Of a stretch of DNA of 64,000 bases, positions 54,210 to 62,674 are shown one piece after another; the first letter of the stretch is position 1, and every line of letters starts with the position of its first letter. The stretch comes from Lentisphaeria bacterium (lineage in GTDB: Bacteria; Verrucomicrobiota; Lentisphaeria; Victivallales; Victivallaceae). The DNA is taken from assembly GCA_017462015.1 (NCBI GenBank), contig JAFTRX010000071.1, forward strand, positions 1 to 64,000, given 5' to 3'. Both the position numbers and the translations under genes were made by a program. The notes below the pieces were generated by a model. That model did no database searches. It saw only the letters and a program-made list of their open reading frames with translations, and had not been told where the DNA came from.

Positions 54210-55679
54210 ATGAAACGGATAATTTTGTTGAGTGCGATGCTTGTTGCATTGCAGTTGTGTGCAAAAGTCTCTTTACCGGGGATTTTCTCCGACCATGCGG
54301 TACTGGCTAAAAAAGCTGTTGTTCCGGTGTTCGGCAAAGCTGATCCCGGCGAAAAGATCGTAGTCGAATTCAACAGACAGAAGAAAGAAACCGTCGCCGG
54401 AAAGAATGGCAAATGGCGGGTCAACCTTGATCTTTCCAACTCGCCCGAAGGTCCTTTTGAACTTAAAATCAACGACATCGTTATCAAAGATGTGATCGTC
54501 GGTCAGGTGTGGATTTGTTCCGGTCAATCCAATATGCAGTATGGATTGTCGGCATCCAAAGGTTACAAAGAGGAGGTCGCCAAGTCGGTCGGCACCCGTC
54601 TGCGCTGTTTCAGCGTAAAGCGCAACAGCAGCAAAGTTCCGCTCGATGAAGTGCAGGGGAAATGGTATTGTGCCACCAAGGCTGAAACCAGAGCTTTTGT
54701 TGGAGTAGGATATTTCTTCGGCAAAAAGTTGAATGCTGAACTCAATGTTCCTGTCGGTCTTATTCAGTCCGCTTGGGGCGGAACCGACATCACGGCATGG
54801 ATAAGCTGGGATGCCATCGCTAAAAACAAAGCGGCTCTTGCCCGTTCCAAAAAGAAAGATGCCGCCAATTTGCCCAAGCGGGAACGAGTCAAACCCACAC
54901 GGCTTTACAATGCAATGATTCTGCCGCTTGCGCCCTACGCGGTCAATGGTACGATCTGGTATCAGGGCGAACGCAACGCCCGCAACGCGCATGAATATGC
55001 TGACCTTACCCGCGCGATGGTCGGTTTGTGGAGAAATATTTTTGAATTCCCCCAAATGCCGTTTTACTGGTGCAGTCTGGCGGCTTACCAGAAAAAAACT
55101 TCCGATCCGAATGCGCACTCCAATTGGGCGCTGCTCCGCGAACAGCAGACCATCGCGCTGGATGTGCCTTTTACCGGACAGGCGATTCTGACCGATGCCG
55201 GGGAATCCCGCAATATCCACCCGCGCGACAAAAAGACTCCGGGAGAACGTCTCGCCGCGATCGCGCTTGCCAATGTGTATGGCAAAAAAGTTCCTTTCGC
55301 CGGGCCCGCGATGACCTCGGTCGTCCGCAAGGGCAGCAAGCTGGTCGTGAGCTTCAAAGATGTTGCCGGCGGCTTGGTCGCCCGGCCCCTTCCGGCAGAA
55401 TATGATGTTGACAGCCGGGGCAAAGCCAAAGTCAAAACCGCAAAACTGGTGCGTAACAGTCCGTCAGCGCAAGTTGAAGGTTTCGCTGTTTGCGGCAAGA
55501 ATGGAATATATTTCTGGGCAGACGAAGCGGTTATTGACGGAAACACCGTCGTGGTGTCCTCCAAAAAAGTTGCAGAACCCTGCGGTGTCCGTTTCGCCTG
55601 GGCGCAGAATCCCACGGCGAACTTGTATAACCAGGCCGGTTTCCCGGCGGTTCCGTTTCAGAAAGTCATTAAAAAATAA
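54210..55679 (+). CDS. Sialate O-acetylesterase-like secreted esterase, short form
   Basis: 489 residues with a signal peptide (about 1-18). The family (SASA) starts with the VSLPGIFSDHAVLAKK beta-sandwich and contains CSGQSNM with the serine nucleophile (S107), VPVGLIQSAWGG, GTIWYQGERNA, and the later NIHPRDKKTPGERLA that carries the acidic/histidine residues. It removes O-acetyl groups from sugars. Compared with the next gene it lacks an internal segment of about 150 residues. The two genes are tandem paralogues, separated by 15 bases from stop to start. Confidence 0.88.
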   Translation: MKRIILLSAMLVALQLCAKVSLPGIFSDHAVLAKKAVVPVFGKADPGEKIVVEFNRQKKETVAGKNGKWRVNLDLSNSPEGPFELKINDIVIKDVIVGQVWICSGQSNMQYGLSASKGYKEEVAKSVGTRLRCFSVKRNSSKVPLDEVQGKWYCATKAETRAFVGVGYFFGKKLNAELNVPVGLIQSAWGGTDITAWISWDAIAKNKAALARSKKKDAANLPKRERVKPTRLYNAMILPLAPYAVNGTIWYQGERNARNAHEYADLTRAMVGLWRNIFEFPQMPFYWCSLAAYQKKTSDPNAHSNWALLREQQTIALDVPFTGQAILTDAGESRNIHPRDKKTPGERLAAIALANVYGKKVPFAGPAMTSVVRKGSKLVVSFKDVAGGLVARPLPAEYDVDSRGKAKVKTAKLVRNSPSAQVEGFAVCGKNGIYFWADEAVIDGNTVVVSSKKVAEPCGVRFAWAQNPTANLYNQAGFPAVPFQKVIKK

Positions 55680-55694
55680 CAGGAGAGTATGATA

Positions 55695-57638
55695 ATGGTA
55701 AAACATAGTTTATTGGCAATACTGGCATTCTCCGCATTTGCTGTGAGTGCCAAAGTTACACTGCCGGGAATTTTTTCCGACCATGCTGTGCTGGCGAAGA
55801 AAGCCAAAGTTCCGGTATTCGGCAGCGCTGACCCCGGAGAAAAGGTTACCGTTGTTTTCAACGGTCAGAAAAAAATGGCTATCGCCGACCGCAACGGAAA
55901 GTGGCGGGTCGATCTCAACCTCGCCAACTCCGGTGAAGGTCCTTATGAACTTAAAATCAATGATAAAACGATCAAGGATGTCATCGTCGGCGAAGTGTGG
56001 CTCTGCTCCGGTCAATCCAATATGGCGTGGCTGATGAAAAACACCGAAGGCATCGAAGAAGCCCGGAAAAATCCGGTAGGCAGCCGTTTGCGTACGTTTG
56101 TCGTCAAGTTGAAAAGTGAAGCATCTTCCAGTAGTGCCCTTGACGGCAAGTGGGTGTATGCCGATGCGGCGAATGTCGGTGATTTTTCCGGTGTCGGATA
56201 TTTCTTCGGTAAAAAATTGCTTACCGAACTCAATACTCCAGTCGGTCTTATCCGCAACGCCTGGGGCGGTTCTCCGATTGAAGCATGGATGACCACCGCC
56301 GCTGCCCGCGTCGTCCCGAAGGTCGCTGTGCGTGATGCGGAAACTTCAAAAGCGTTGAAAGAGTATCCCGCCAAGCGCAAACAATATCTGCTTGAGCATG
56401 CCGCATGGGCAAAGAAGAATAAACGCCTGGATACCGAACACAAACTTCCTCCGGCGGATGCCAAATGGAGTAAAAGCAAACAGATCGCCTATTCCAACAG
56501 TATAACCTGGTTCAAAAGAAATATCGTTTCCAATGAAAATGGCAAATTGACTTTTTATATGCAGCGCCAGTCAACGCCGTTCACCGTCTGGGTCGATGGT
56601 AAAAAGGTTTATGATTGGAGTCTGGAAAACGCGGTTCTCTTTAAATATCCCCGTTTTGTCGTTCGCAACATCAAAGGCGGAAAGCATGAGATCATGTTCC
56701 GTACTTACTATCCGCTGAACAATTCCAGACTCCGCTTCAACACCCAGATGACGATCGGCGGAGCCAAACTTGATGGTATGGAGTGGGACGTTTATCAGGA
56801 AGTCGTCTTTAAAAATAAAGTTTCCAAACCGCCGCGTTCAGTCGGAGCCATGCCCCGGGAATTTTTCAACAGCCAACGGTTGTTCAACGGTTGTATCTAT
56901 CCGATGCTGCCCTATGCCATCGACGGGGTGATCTGGTATCAGGGGGAAACCAATGTCGGACGTTACAGAGAGTATGCCGCGCTTCAGCGTGCGCTGATTG
57001 CTGATTGGAGAAAGCATTTTGAAACTCCTGATTTGCCCTTCTACTGGTGCAGTCTTGCCGGTTTCCGCCAAAAAAATGCCAACGCCGATGCCAAAGAGAC
57101 CATCGCTTATCTCCGGGGCGCTCAGACGGATGCACTCGATGTCCCCGGAACCGGGCAGGCGATGTTGACAGATGTCAGCGAAACCAGCGACATCCATCCC
57201 CGGAACAAAATTATTCCCGGAGAACGGTTGGCGGCGATCGCACTTGCCAAAGTTTACGGAAAAAATGTGCCGTACCTCGGCCCGTCAATGGAAAAGGTTG
57301 TCCGGGAAGGCGGCAAACTGCGTGTCTGGTTCAAAGATACTTACGGCGGCTTGGTCGCCCGTCCGGTTCCCTCATTTTACTATGTGGTAAAAAGGAACAA
57401 CAACACTGCGCCTCTGGTGCGCAACTCGCCCAAAACTCAAGTTGAAGGTTTTGCCGTATGCGGCAAAGACGGCAAGTGGCGTTGGGCAGACGAAGCGGTC
57501 ATCGACGGCAATACCGTGGTGGTGTCCTGTAAAAAGATTGCTGAACCTTGCGGGGTCCGTTTCGGCTGGCAGAATAATCCCACGGTCAACTTGTACAACA
57601 CTGCAGGATTCCCGGCGGTACCGTTTATGAAAAAGTAA
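55695..57638 (+). CDS. Sialate O-acetylesterase-like secreted esterase, long form
   Basis: 647 residues with a signal peptide (about 1-19, AVSA). Its nucleophile is S108 in CSGQSNM. It shares the beta-sandwich start, GLIRNAWGGSPIEAW, GVIWYQGETNVG and SDIHPRNKIIPGERLA with its upstream paralogue. A segment at about 215-370 (e.g. FTVWVDGKKVYDW, GKHEIMFRTYYPL) is an inserted beta-sandwich, as in full-length SASA proteins. The ATG at 55695 has AGGAG 9 bases upstream; an ATG 2 codons earlier is only 3 bases from it. Confidence 0.88.
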   Translation: MVKHSLLAILAFSAFAVSAKVTLPGIFSDHAVLAKKAKVPVFGSADPGEKVTVVFNGQKKMAIADRNGKWRVDLNLANSGEGPYELKINDKTIKDVIVGEVWLCSGQSNMAWLMKNTEGIEEARKNPVGSRLRTFVVKLKSEASSSSALDGKWVYADAANVGDFSGVGYFFGKKLLTELNTPVGLIRNAWGGSPIEAWMTTAAARVVPKVAVRDAETSKALKEYPAKRKQYLLEHAAWAKKNKRLDTEHKLPPADAKWSKSKQIAYSNSITWFKRNIVSNENGKLTFYMQRQSTPFTVWVDGKKVYDWSLENAVLFKYPRFVVRNIKGGKHEIMFRTYYPLNNSRLRFNTQMTIGGAKLDGMEWDVYQEVVFKNKVSKPPRSVGAMPREFFNSQRLFNGCIYPMLPYAIDGVIWYQGETNVGRYREYAALQRALIADWRKHFETPDLPFYWCSLAGFRQKNANADAKETIAYLRGAQTDALDVPGTGQAMLTDVSETSDIHPRNKIIPGERLAAIALAKVYGKNVPYLGPSMEKVVREGGKLRVWFKDTYGGLVARPVPSFYYVVKRNNNTAPLVRNSPKTQVEGFAVCGKDGKWRWADEAVIDGNTVVVSCKKIAEPCGVRFGWQNNPTVNLYNTAGFPAVPFMKK

Positions 57639-57660
57639 TGTCCCGGATTTCCGGCATTGC

Positions 57661-57688
57661 TTGAAAAATCATCCGTTCATCGTATATT
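57661..57688 (+). promoter_or_regulatory. Sigma70-type promoter of the lipocalin gene
   Basis: TTGAAA (57661-57666), a 16-base spacer and TATATT (57683-57688) lie 34 bases ahead of the ATG at 57723. Confidence 0.7.
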
Positions 57689-57722
57689 GAGCTTTAGAAA
57701 GTGTAAAGCAGGAGATGGACGG

Positions 57723-58232
57723 ATGAAATTTTTTATGATGATCTTTCCGGTGTTGGGGATGTTGTTTGCCGGATGCCGCAACAGCAGCAAAATGGCTTCG
57801 GCGGTAAGCGGTTTCGATGCGGAGCGGTATTGCGGAACGTGGTATGAAATAGCACGGCTGCCCAACTGGTTCCAACGCGGGATGTATCATGCTTCTGCGG
57901 AGTATACCGCAATGAACGATGGTTCAATCAAAGTGGTCAACCGGGCGATTGATGCCGAAGGAAAGTTGCGGAGTGTGACTGGTACAGCGAAAACAGTCTC
58001 TTCCACGGGGCAGGGGGAATTGAAAGTCTCGTTTTTTAAACCATTTTGGAGTGCTTACCGGGTAATATATCTTACGCCGGATTATTCCATAGCCGCCGTG
58101 TGTGGAAAGTCCCCGGATCTGCTGTGGATACTCGCCAGGCGCCAAGAACTTTCTCCAGCTGAACTTGCGCCCGTTATCGGATTTCTCAAACAGAGCGGTT
58201 TTGCCGTGGAGAAGTTGTTGTTTGTGCAGTGA
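57723..58232 (+). CDS. blc: Lipocalin-family lipoprotein (Blc-like)
   Basis: 169 residues. The lipobox LFAGC puts lipid on C18. The lipocalin motif GTWYEIARLPNWFQRGMYHASAEY-like region, the EGKLRSVTGTA strand and the ILARRQELS C-terminus fit bacterial lipocalin (Blc). It binds fatty acids or lysophospholipids at the outer membrane. The ATG follows AGGAG by 8 bases. It has its own promoter and ends near the shared terminator with metG. Confidence 0.9.
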   Translation: MKFFMMIFPVLGMLFAGCRNSSKMASAVSGFDAERYCGTWYEIARLPNWFQRGMYHASAEYTAMNDGSIKVVNRAIDAEGKLRSVTGTAKTVSSTGQGELKVSFFKPFWSAYRVIYLTPDYSIAAVCGKSPDLLWILARRQELSPAELAPVIGFLKQSGFAVEKLLFVQ

Positions 58233-58293
58233 ATAAAATCACCAGAGGGAATGTTTTCAAAACTGCGATGAACTCGACCGGTGTGAAAAAGGG

Positions 58294-58327
58294 GGGGCTG
58301 TTGCAAAACAAAGTTTGCAACAGCCCC
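58294..58327 (-). terminator. Strong terminator for metG, shared with the lipocalin gene
   Basis: A 14-bp perfect stem GGGGCTGTTGCAAA (58294-58307) with TTTGCAACAGCCCC (58314-58327) and a 6-base loop. On the minus strand it is followed by CCC and then five T (58286-58290). On the plus strand the T-rich stretch behind it is weaker. It sits between the convergent lipocalin and metG genes. Confidence 0.85.
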
Positions 58328-58347
58328 TTGATTCTTTTGAATGAAGT

Positions 58348-60291
58348 TTATCCCACTAACGTACCGGAGGGGATATCCTTATCCGGCATGACCAGTGCCA
58401 GAGTGTCACCGCACTTGGCAGCAAGGAGCATGCCGCAGGATTCGATTCCGCGGATTTTTGCCTTCTGCAAATTGGCGACGATGACGATATTTTTGCCGAC
58501 GAGGTCAGCCGGAGCATACCACGGAGCGATGCCGGAGACGATCTGCCGTGTTTCAGAACCGACTTCAATTTCCAGTTTCAGCAGTTTGTCAGCGCCTTCA
58601 ACCTTCTCCGCTTTGAGAACTTTGGCAGTACGCAGTTCCGTGCGTTTGAAGTCGTCAATGGTGATGACGCCGGGGATTTCAGCCTGCGGGGCAGGGGCGG
58701 TTTTCTTTTCCGCTTTTGCACTCTTTTTGTTCTCCTTTGCCGCAGGGGCTTCTTCAGCTTTTTCTTCCACGATACGCGGGAAAAGCGGGGGGACATCGCT
58801 CATCTGCCAGCCGGAAATACCCGGATGTCCGGCAAGTTCCGTAATCACCGGAAGCGCGGAAGCATTGCCGCCAAGGGCAGTGATCAGTTCGCCCATTTTC
58901 TCCGGCATCACCGGAGCCAGCAGAACGGCAACTTTGAAGATCGCTGTCGCCGCAGATGCCAGAACCGTATGGAGACGTTCCGTTTCGCCGTTTTTGGCAA
59001 GTGTCCACGGGGCGCACTTTTCGAGATAACGGTTGCCGGCACGGACGGCGTTGAGAACGGAAGCTATACCCTGATCGAGCTTATAACTTTCCAGACTGCT
59101 GCTCATCGTGGCGACAGCCGTATCAACGGCGGCAAAGAGTTCTTTGTCATCATCGTTGAGTGCGCCGATGGCGGGGATGGTTCCGCCGGTAGCGCGGATG
59201 GTCAATTTCACTACGCGGGAGAGCAAGTTGCCAAGGTCGTTGGCAAGGTCGCTGTTGTAGCGGTTGATGAACGTTTCTTCGGTAAAGTTGGCATCGTTAC
59301 CCAGAGACATTTCTGCCATCAAAAAGTAACGGAACGCATCGACACCGGCTTTATCGACCATATCCATGGGGTTGACCACGTTGCCAAGAGATTTGCTCAT
59401 CTTCTGATTGCCGGTGAGCCACCAGCCGTGAGCAAAGATGGTTTTGGGCAGCGGCAAACCGATAGCTTTGAGCATGGTGGGCCAGTAGACGGTGTGGGTG
59501 GTGAGGATATCCTTGCCGATAAGTTCGCAGCTTGCGGGCCACCAGCGGTTGAATTTTCCATCATCGGTACGGTAACCGACACCGGAAACGTAGTTCAACA
59601 GCGCGTCAAACCAGACGTAGGTGACATAATCTTTATCAAAGGGCAGTTCGATACCCCAGGAGAGACGGGATTTCGGACGGCTGATACAGAGGTCTGCCAG
59701 CGGTTTCTTCAAAAATCCCAGAGTTTCATTGGCGCGGAACGCGGGCAGGATGAATTCCGGATGGGTCTTGATGTGGTCAATAAGCCAATCCTGATATTTG
59801 CTCATACGGAAGAAGTAGTTGCTCTCGGTGATGGCGGTGACATCTCTGCCGCATTCGGGACACTTGCCGTCAACCAGATCCTTTTCCGTAAAGAAGCGTT
59901 CATCGCCGACGCAGTACCAGCCGGTGTAATCAGCTTTGTAGATTTCGCCGCGATCATAGAGGTCCTGAAGAACTTCGGCAACGACGCGCTTGTGTTCAGC
60001 CTGAGTGGTACGGATGAAGCGGTCGCAGGTGATGCCGAGGCGCTGCCAGAGTTCCTGAAAACGCAAGACCGTTTCATCGCAATGCTGCTGCGGGGGGATG
60101 CCGTGTTTTTCGGCGGCATTCTGTACTTTCTGACCGTGTTCGTCAGTACCGGTGAGAAAGAAGGTATCCTTGCCCAGTGCGCGGTTGTAACGGGCGAGAA
60201 CATCCGCGAGAACGGTGGTGTAAGCGTGACCGATGTGCGGTTTGTCGTTGACGTAATAAATCGGGGTGGTTACGTAAAATTTATTATCCAT
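58348..60291 (-). CDS. metG: Methionyl-tRNA synthetase with C-terminal tRNA-binding domain
   Basis: 647 residues. Class I signatures: TTPIYYVNDKPHIGHAY (HIGH) near the N-terminus and [11 protein letters not shown] (KMSKS). A zinc-type CPECG pair follows the WYCVGDERFF phrase. After a Lys/Ala-rich linker (about 520-545), the C-terminal about 105 residues form the tRNA-binding domain with FKRTELRTAKVLKAEKVEGADKLLKLEIEVG. The ATG at 60291 has AGGAGG with 8 bases of spacing; an ATG 7 codons upstream lies before this site. Confidence 0.97.
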   Translation of the reverse strand: MDNKFYVTTPIYYVNDKPHIGHAYTTVLADVLARYNRALGKDTFFLTGTDEHGQKVQNAAEKHGIPPQQHCDETVLRFQELWQRLGITCDRFIRTTQAEHKRVVAEVLQDLYDRGEIYKADYTGWYCVGDERFFTEKDLVDGKCPECGRDVTAITESNYFFRMSKYQDWLIDHIKTHPEFILPAFRANETLGFLKKPLADLCISRPKSRLSWGIELPFDKDYVTYVWFDALLNYVSGVGYRTDDGKFNRWWPASCELIGKDILTTHTVYWPTMLKAIGLPLPKTIFAHGWWLTGNQKMSKSLGNVVNPMDMVDKAGVDAFRYFLMAEMSLGNDANFTEETFINRYNSDLANDLGNLLSRVVKLTIRATGGTIPAIGALNDDDKELFAAVDTAVATMSSSLESYKLDQGIASVLNAVRAGNRYLEKCAPWTLAKNGETERLHTVLASAATAIFKVAVLLAPVMPEKMGELITALGGNASALPVITELAGHPGISGWQMSDVPPLFPRIVEEKAEEAPAAKENKKSAKAEKKTAPAPQAEIPGVITIDDFKRTELRTAKVLKAEKVEGADKLLKLEIEVGSETRQIVSGIAPWYAPADLVGKNIVIVANLQKAKIRGIESCGMLLAAKCGDTLALVMPDKDIPSGTLVG

Positions 60292-60334
60292 AAAAAAATC
60301 CTCCTGAACCATAAAATTAAAATGTATTCCGGAT

Positions 60335-60363
60335 AATATAACCTCTCAAGGCGTGTTATTCAA
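60335..60363 (-). promoter_or_regulatory. Sigma70-type promoter of metG
   Basis: On the minus strand, TTGAAT (60358-60363), a 17-base spacer and TATATT (60335-60340) lie 44 bases ahead of the ATG at 60291. Repeat copy C lies 29 bases upstream. Confidence 0.68.
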
Positions 60364-60391
60364 TCGTCATTACCTGTATTTTTACAAAAAT

Positions 60392-60422
60392 ACAACCTGC
60401 GGCGGCTTCTATCGGGCAATCC
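60392..60422 (-). repeat. Intergenic repeat element, partial copy C
   Basis: On the minus strand this 31-base block matches 23791-23821 of copy A at 26 positions, both ending GCCGCCGCAGGTTGT. It lies just upstream of the metG promoter, in the same position relative to the gene as copy A is to uppS. The rest of the element is not recognisable here. Confidence 0.5.
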
Positions 60423-60450
60423 TGCAGTATACTTGCCAAAATCAGAAACG

Positions 60451-62106
60451 TCACCGATTCAATGGAATCTGTTGTTTTTTAATGAATCTTTCCGCATCCG
60501 CTTTGACCCGGAAATAAAATTGCTGCAAATCCGGCGGCAGTTCTTCCGGACGGATTGGGGCAAAGGCACGCAGAACATTTACCGGTTCCTGACGGGCAAC
60601 GAAATAAAGTCCTTCAAAGTAGGCTATTTTCGAGCGGTTCACTGTTTCGCCGAGTTTAGCTTCTTTTATCACTTGCAGGGCGATGTCGTAACGTTGGGCG
60701 CGCATGGCGGCGGCCGCCATGGAGCAGAACGCCAGATCGTTCCGGAAAAAGCTCCGCTTCCAGCAATCGTAATACGCTTCCAGAGTTGCTTGGTCATTGC
60801 TTCCGTAAACCGATTCCGTCGCCAGCGCCCAGGCATGGAAGTCGGCGCTGCGCAAGCCGCGGATTTGGCAGGAGTCATACGCCACAGCAACAATGCTCAG
60901 CAGCAAGGAGACGATAACGATGATACGGCGCGGACGGGGGATGAGAGTAAATAGAGCGTTTCCATTGAAAAATCTCTTTTTGTCGCCGTGTGCGGGAATC
61001 AGTTTGATAGCGGTTATTCCTTGAGCCGCCAGAATGATGAAGAATGGGCACAGCAGCAGCCGGTAACGTCCGATCGGGTCTCTTCCGCACAGGGGGACCG
61101 CCAACAGCAGAATCACCCAGAGGAGCAAGCCTTCTTTCTTTTTCCATCTGCCGGATAACAAAATGAGTGCCAGAGCAAAAATCGCCAGAGACAACAACAC
61201 TTCCGGACCCGGCAGCAGCGCACATTCCGGAATCTTCTCCCGCCAGAAGTAGAGGTTCTGGTTTTCCGGAAGTTCCCGGATGCTGAACATCTGCGGTGTC
61301 CTTTTTACCATTTTGACGGCGGTTGTCAGCAGCAGATTGGTTTTTTCATTTCCGGCGGCATCAAGCTTTTTGCCGGTGTTGAACTCTACTGTATACGGCA
61401 GAACATTGTAGAACGGTGAAAATCTGCCGTTGGTGACCTTGTTGAAAGTTGAGGCTCCAAGAAGCAAAATCAATGCGGCAGCAAAAGTTGGAAGCGTCCG
61501 GAGAGTGTAATGTTTTTTCTTTGAGTATAAAATGATCCCCGCTGCTGCCGCCAGTGCCAAAAGCAGAGCAGCCGGCCGTCCGGAAAGAACCAGTCCCCAG
61601 GCGATTCCGCAAGCAATGGAAAGCCCGATGGGAAACTTTCTGCTCCGGCATTTAAAGAGAGACCATACTGCAAAGATAAGAAGATTTACGCTCAATGATT
61701 CCTGCAAAACAGAGAATTCATAAATCAGAAACGGCAGATAAAGTGCCGCCAGCAGTCCGGCGCACAGAGCCGCTTTCCGTCTTCCGGTCAGCATGAGAAC
61801 CAGATCTGCTATCCCCAGCGCGCCGAAAATCCCGGCAACGCTTTGTACCAGAAAAATCAAATCTACCGAATGGACGTTGCCGTTGAGTTTCCATATCAGA
61901 TAAATCAGAACCCGGTGCAAAGTGAAAAACGGCGGGATGACATTATCCTTGCCCCATTCGGAAAAACGGAGCAGTGTCTGCATGTCCAGTCCGGACACCT
62001 GATGATAGTAACGGAACATCGTTCCGGCAAACAGTGCGTAAAAAACGATACGCACAGCCACGGCGACAACTGCGGTTACGGGAAAAATGTGTTTTTTGCT
62101 CAACAT
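60451..62106 (-). CDS. GT-C type membrane glycosyltransferase with C-terminal helical domain
   Basis: 551 residues with about 11 hydrophobic helices. The first periplasmic loop after helix 1 has FRYYHQVSGLDMQTLL, with D as the expected catalytic acid, and PPFFTLHRVLIY. The C-terminal about 120 residues are soluble and TPR-like (LEAYYDCWKRSFFRNDLAFC, MRAQRYDIALQVIKEAKLG). It is likely a polyprenyl-sugar-dependent transferase. Starts 8 bases after the VOC stop, so both share a promoter. Confidence 0.75.
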   Translation of the reverse strand: MLSKKHIFPVTAVVAVAVRIVFYALFAGTMFRYYHQVSGLDMQTLLRFSEWGKDNVIPPFFTLHRVLIYLIWKLNGNVHSVDLIFLVQSVAGIFGALGIADLVLMLTGRRKAALCAGLLAALYLPFLIYEFSVLQESLSVNLLIFAVWSLFKCRSRKFPIGLSIACGIAWGLVLSGRPAALLLALAAAAGIILYSKKKHYTLRTLPTFAAALILLLGASTFNKVTNGRFSPFYNVLPYTVEFNTGKKLDAAGNEKTNLLLTTAVKMVKRTPQMFSIRELPENQNLYFWREKIPECALLPGPEVLLSLAIFALALILLSGRWKKKEGLLLWVILLLAVPLCGRDPIGRYRLLLCPFFIILAAQGITAIKLIPAHGDKKRFFNGNALFTLIPRPRRIIVIVSLLLSIVAVAYDSCQIRGLRSADFHAWALATESVYGSNDQATLEAYYDCWKRSFFRNDLAFCSMAAAAMRAQRYDIALQVIKEAKLGETVNRSKIAYFEGLYFVARQEPVNVLRAFAPIRPEELPPDLQQFYFRVKADAERFIKKQQIPLNR

Positions 62107-62114
62107 GATACGCT

Positions 62115-62468
62115 TTATTCTCCGGGGTTGCTCCGGGCAAGGATCAGTACGTTTTCTTCCGGGTCCAGAACGTAACGGGCGCGGAGTCCGAAGTGGCGGA
62201 ACTCCTCTCCTGACAAGTGACCGTGCGCTTCCAGTTCTGCACAGAGCTTGTCAAAATCTCCGGTAACAAGAGTCCAGCTGACGGCGCTTGAGGTGTGTTC
62301 CAGATAGCGGGCGCAGCTCTTTTTCAACACCAGAGTGGTTTCCGGCGACACTTGAAACACCGCCGTTTCGCAACTGTCGATCACCGGTTCGCCGAGAGCG
62401 AGCATTTCCCGGTAAAAGTAACGGCATTGTTCCAGATCGTTTACTTGTATTACGATTTCGCAGACCAT
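62115..62468 (-). CDS. VOC-superfamily (glyoxalase/dioxygenase-like) protein
   Basis: 117 residues, a single VOC module pair: EIVIQVNDLEQCRYFYREMLALGEPV at the N-terminus and RYVLDPEENVLILAR at the end. Metal positions are not securely identified, so it may be a binding rather than catalytic protein. The ATG at 62468 follows AGAGGAA. First gene of the VOC-GT-C operon with a near-perfect promoter. Confidence 0.78.
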   Translation of the reverse strand: MVCEIVIQVNDLEQCRYFYREMLALGEPVIDSCETAVFQVSPETTLVLKKSCARYLEHTSSAVSWTLVTGDFDKLCAELEAHGHLSGEEFRHFGLRARYVLDPEENVLILARSNPGE

Positions 62469-62497
62469 TTTTCATTCCTCTTTGACAATTCCTGTTG

Positions 62498-62526
62498 AAT
62501 ATAAACTCAAAAATTGCCGCTGTCAA
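62498..62526 (-). promoter_or_regulatory. Sigma70-type promoter of the VOC-GT-C operon
   Basis: On the minus strand, a perfect TTGACA (62521-62526), a 17-base spacer and TATATT (62498-62503) lie 30 bases ahead of the ATG at 62468. Confidence 0.78.
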
Positions 62527-62568
62527 GCTTATAATGACGGAAAAATCGGATTTTGTGAAGAAAATTAC

Positions 62569-62597
62569 TTGCTAAAATCACTTTGACACCGTAAATT
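62569..62597 (+). promoter_or_regulatory. Probable promoter of purB
   Basis: TTGCTA (62569-62574), a 17-base spacer and TAAATT (62592-62597) lie 77 bases ahead of the GTG at 62675. A TTGACA at 62583-62588 offers an alternative -35, but its matching -10 (GTCATT) is poor. Confidence 0.45.
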
Positions 62598-62674
62598 ATA
62601 AGAGTGTCATTGTAAATTTAAGATTTTGCCGGCAAATGTCGGCAGAAGATAACCAAAATTTAAGGAAAGAGATC

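Noticed and set aside
58825-60336. 503-codon frame on the plus strand over metG
   Set aside because: The minus-strand metG has complete class I signatures, so this frame is only a long shadow.
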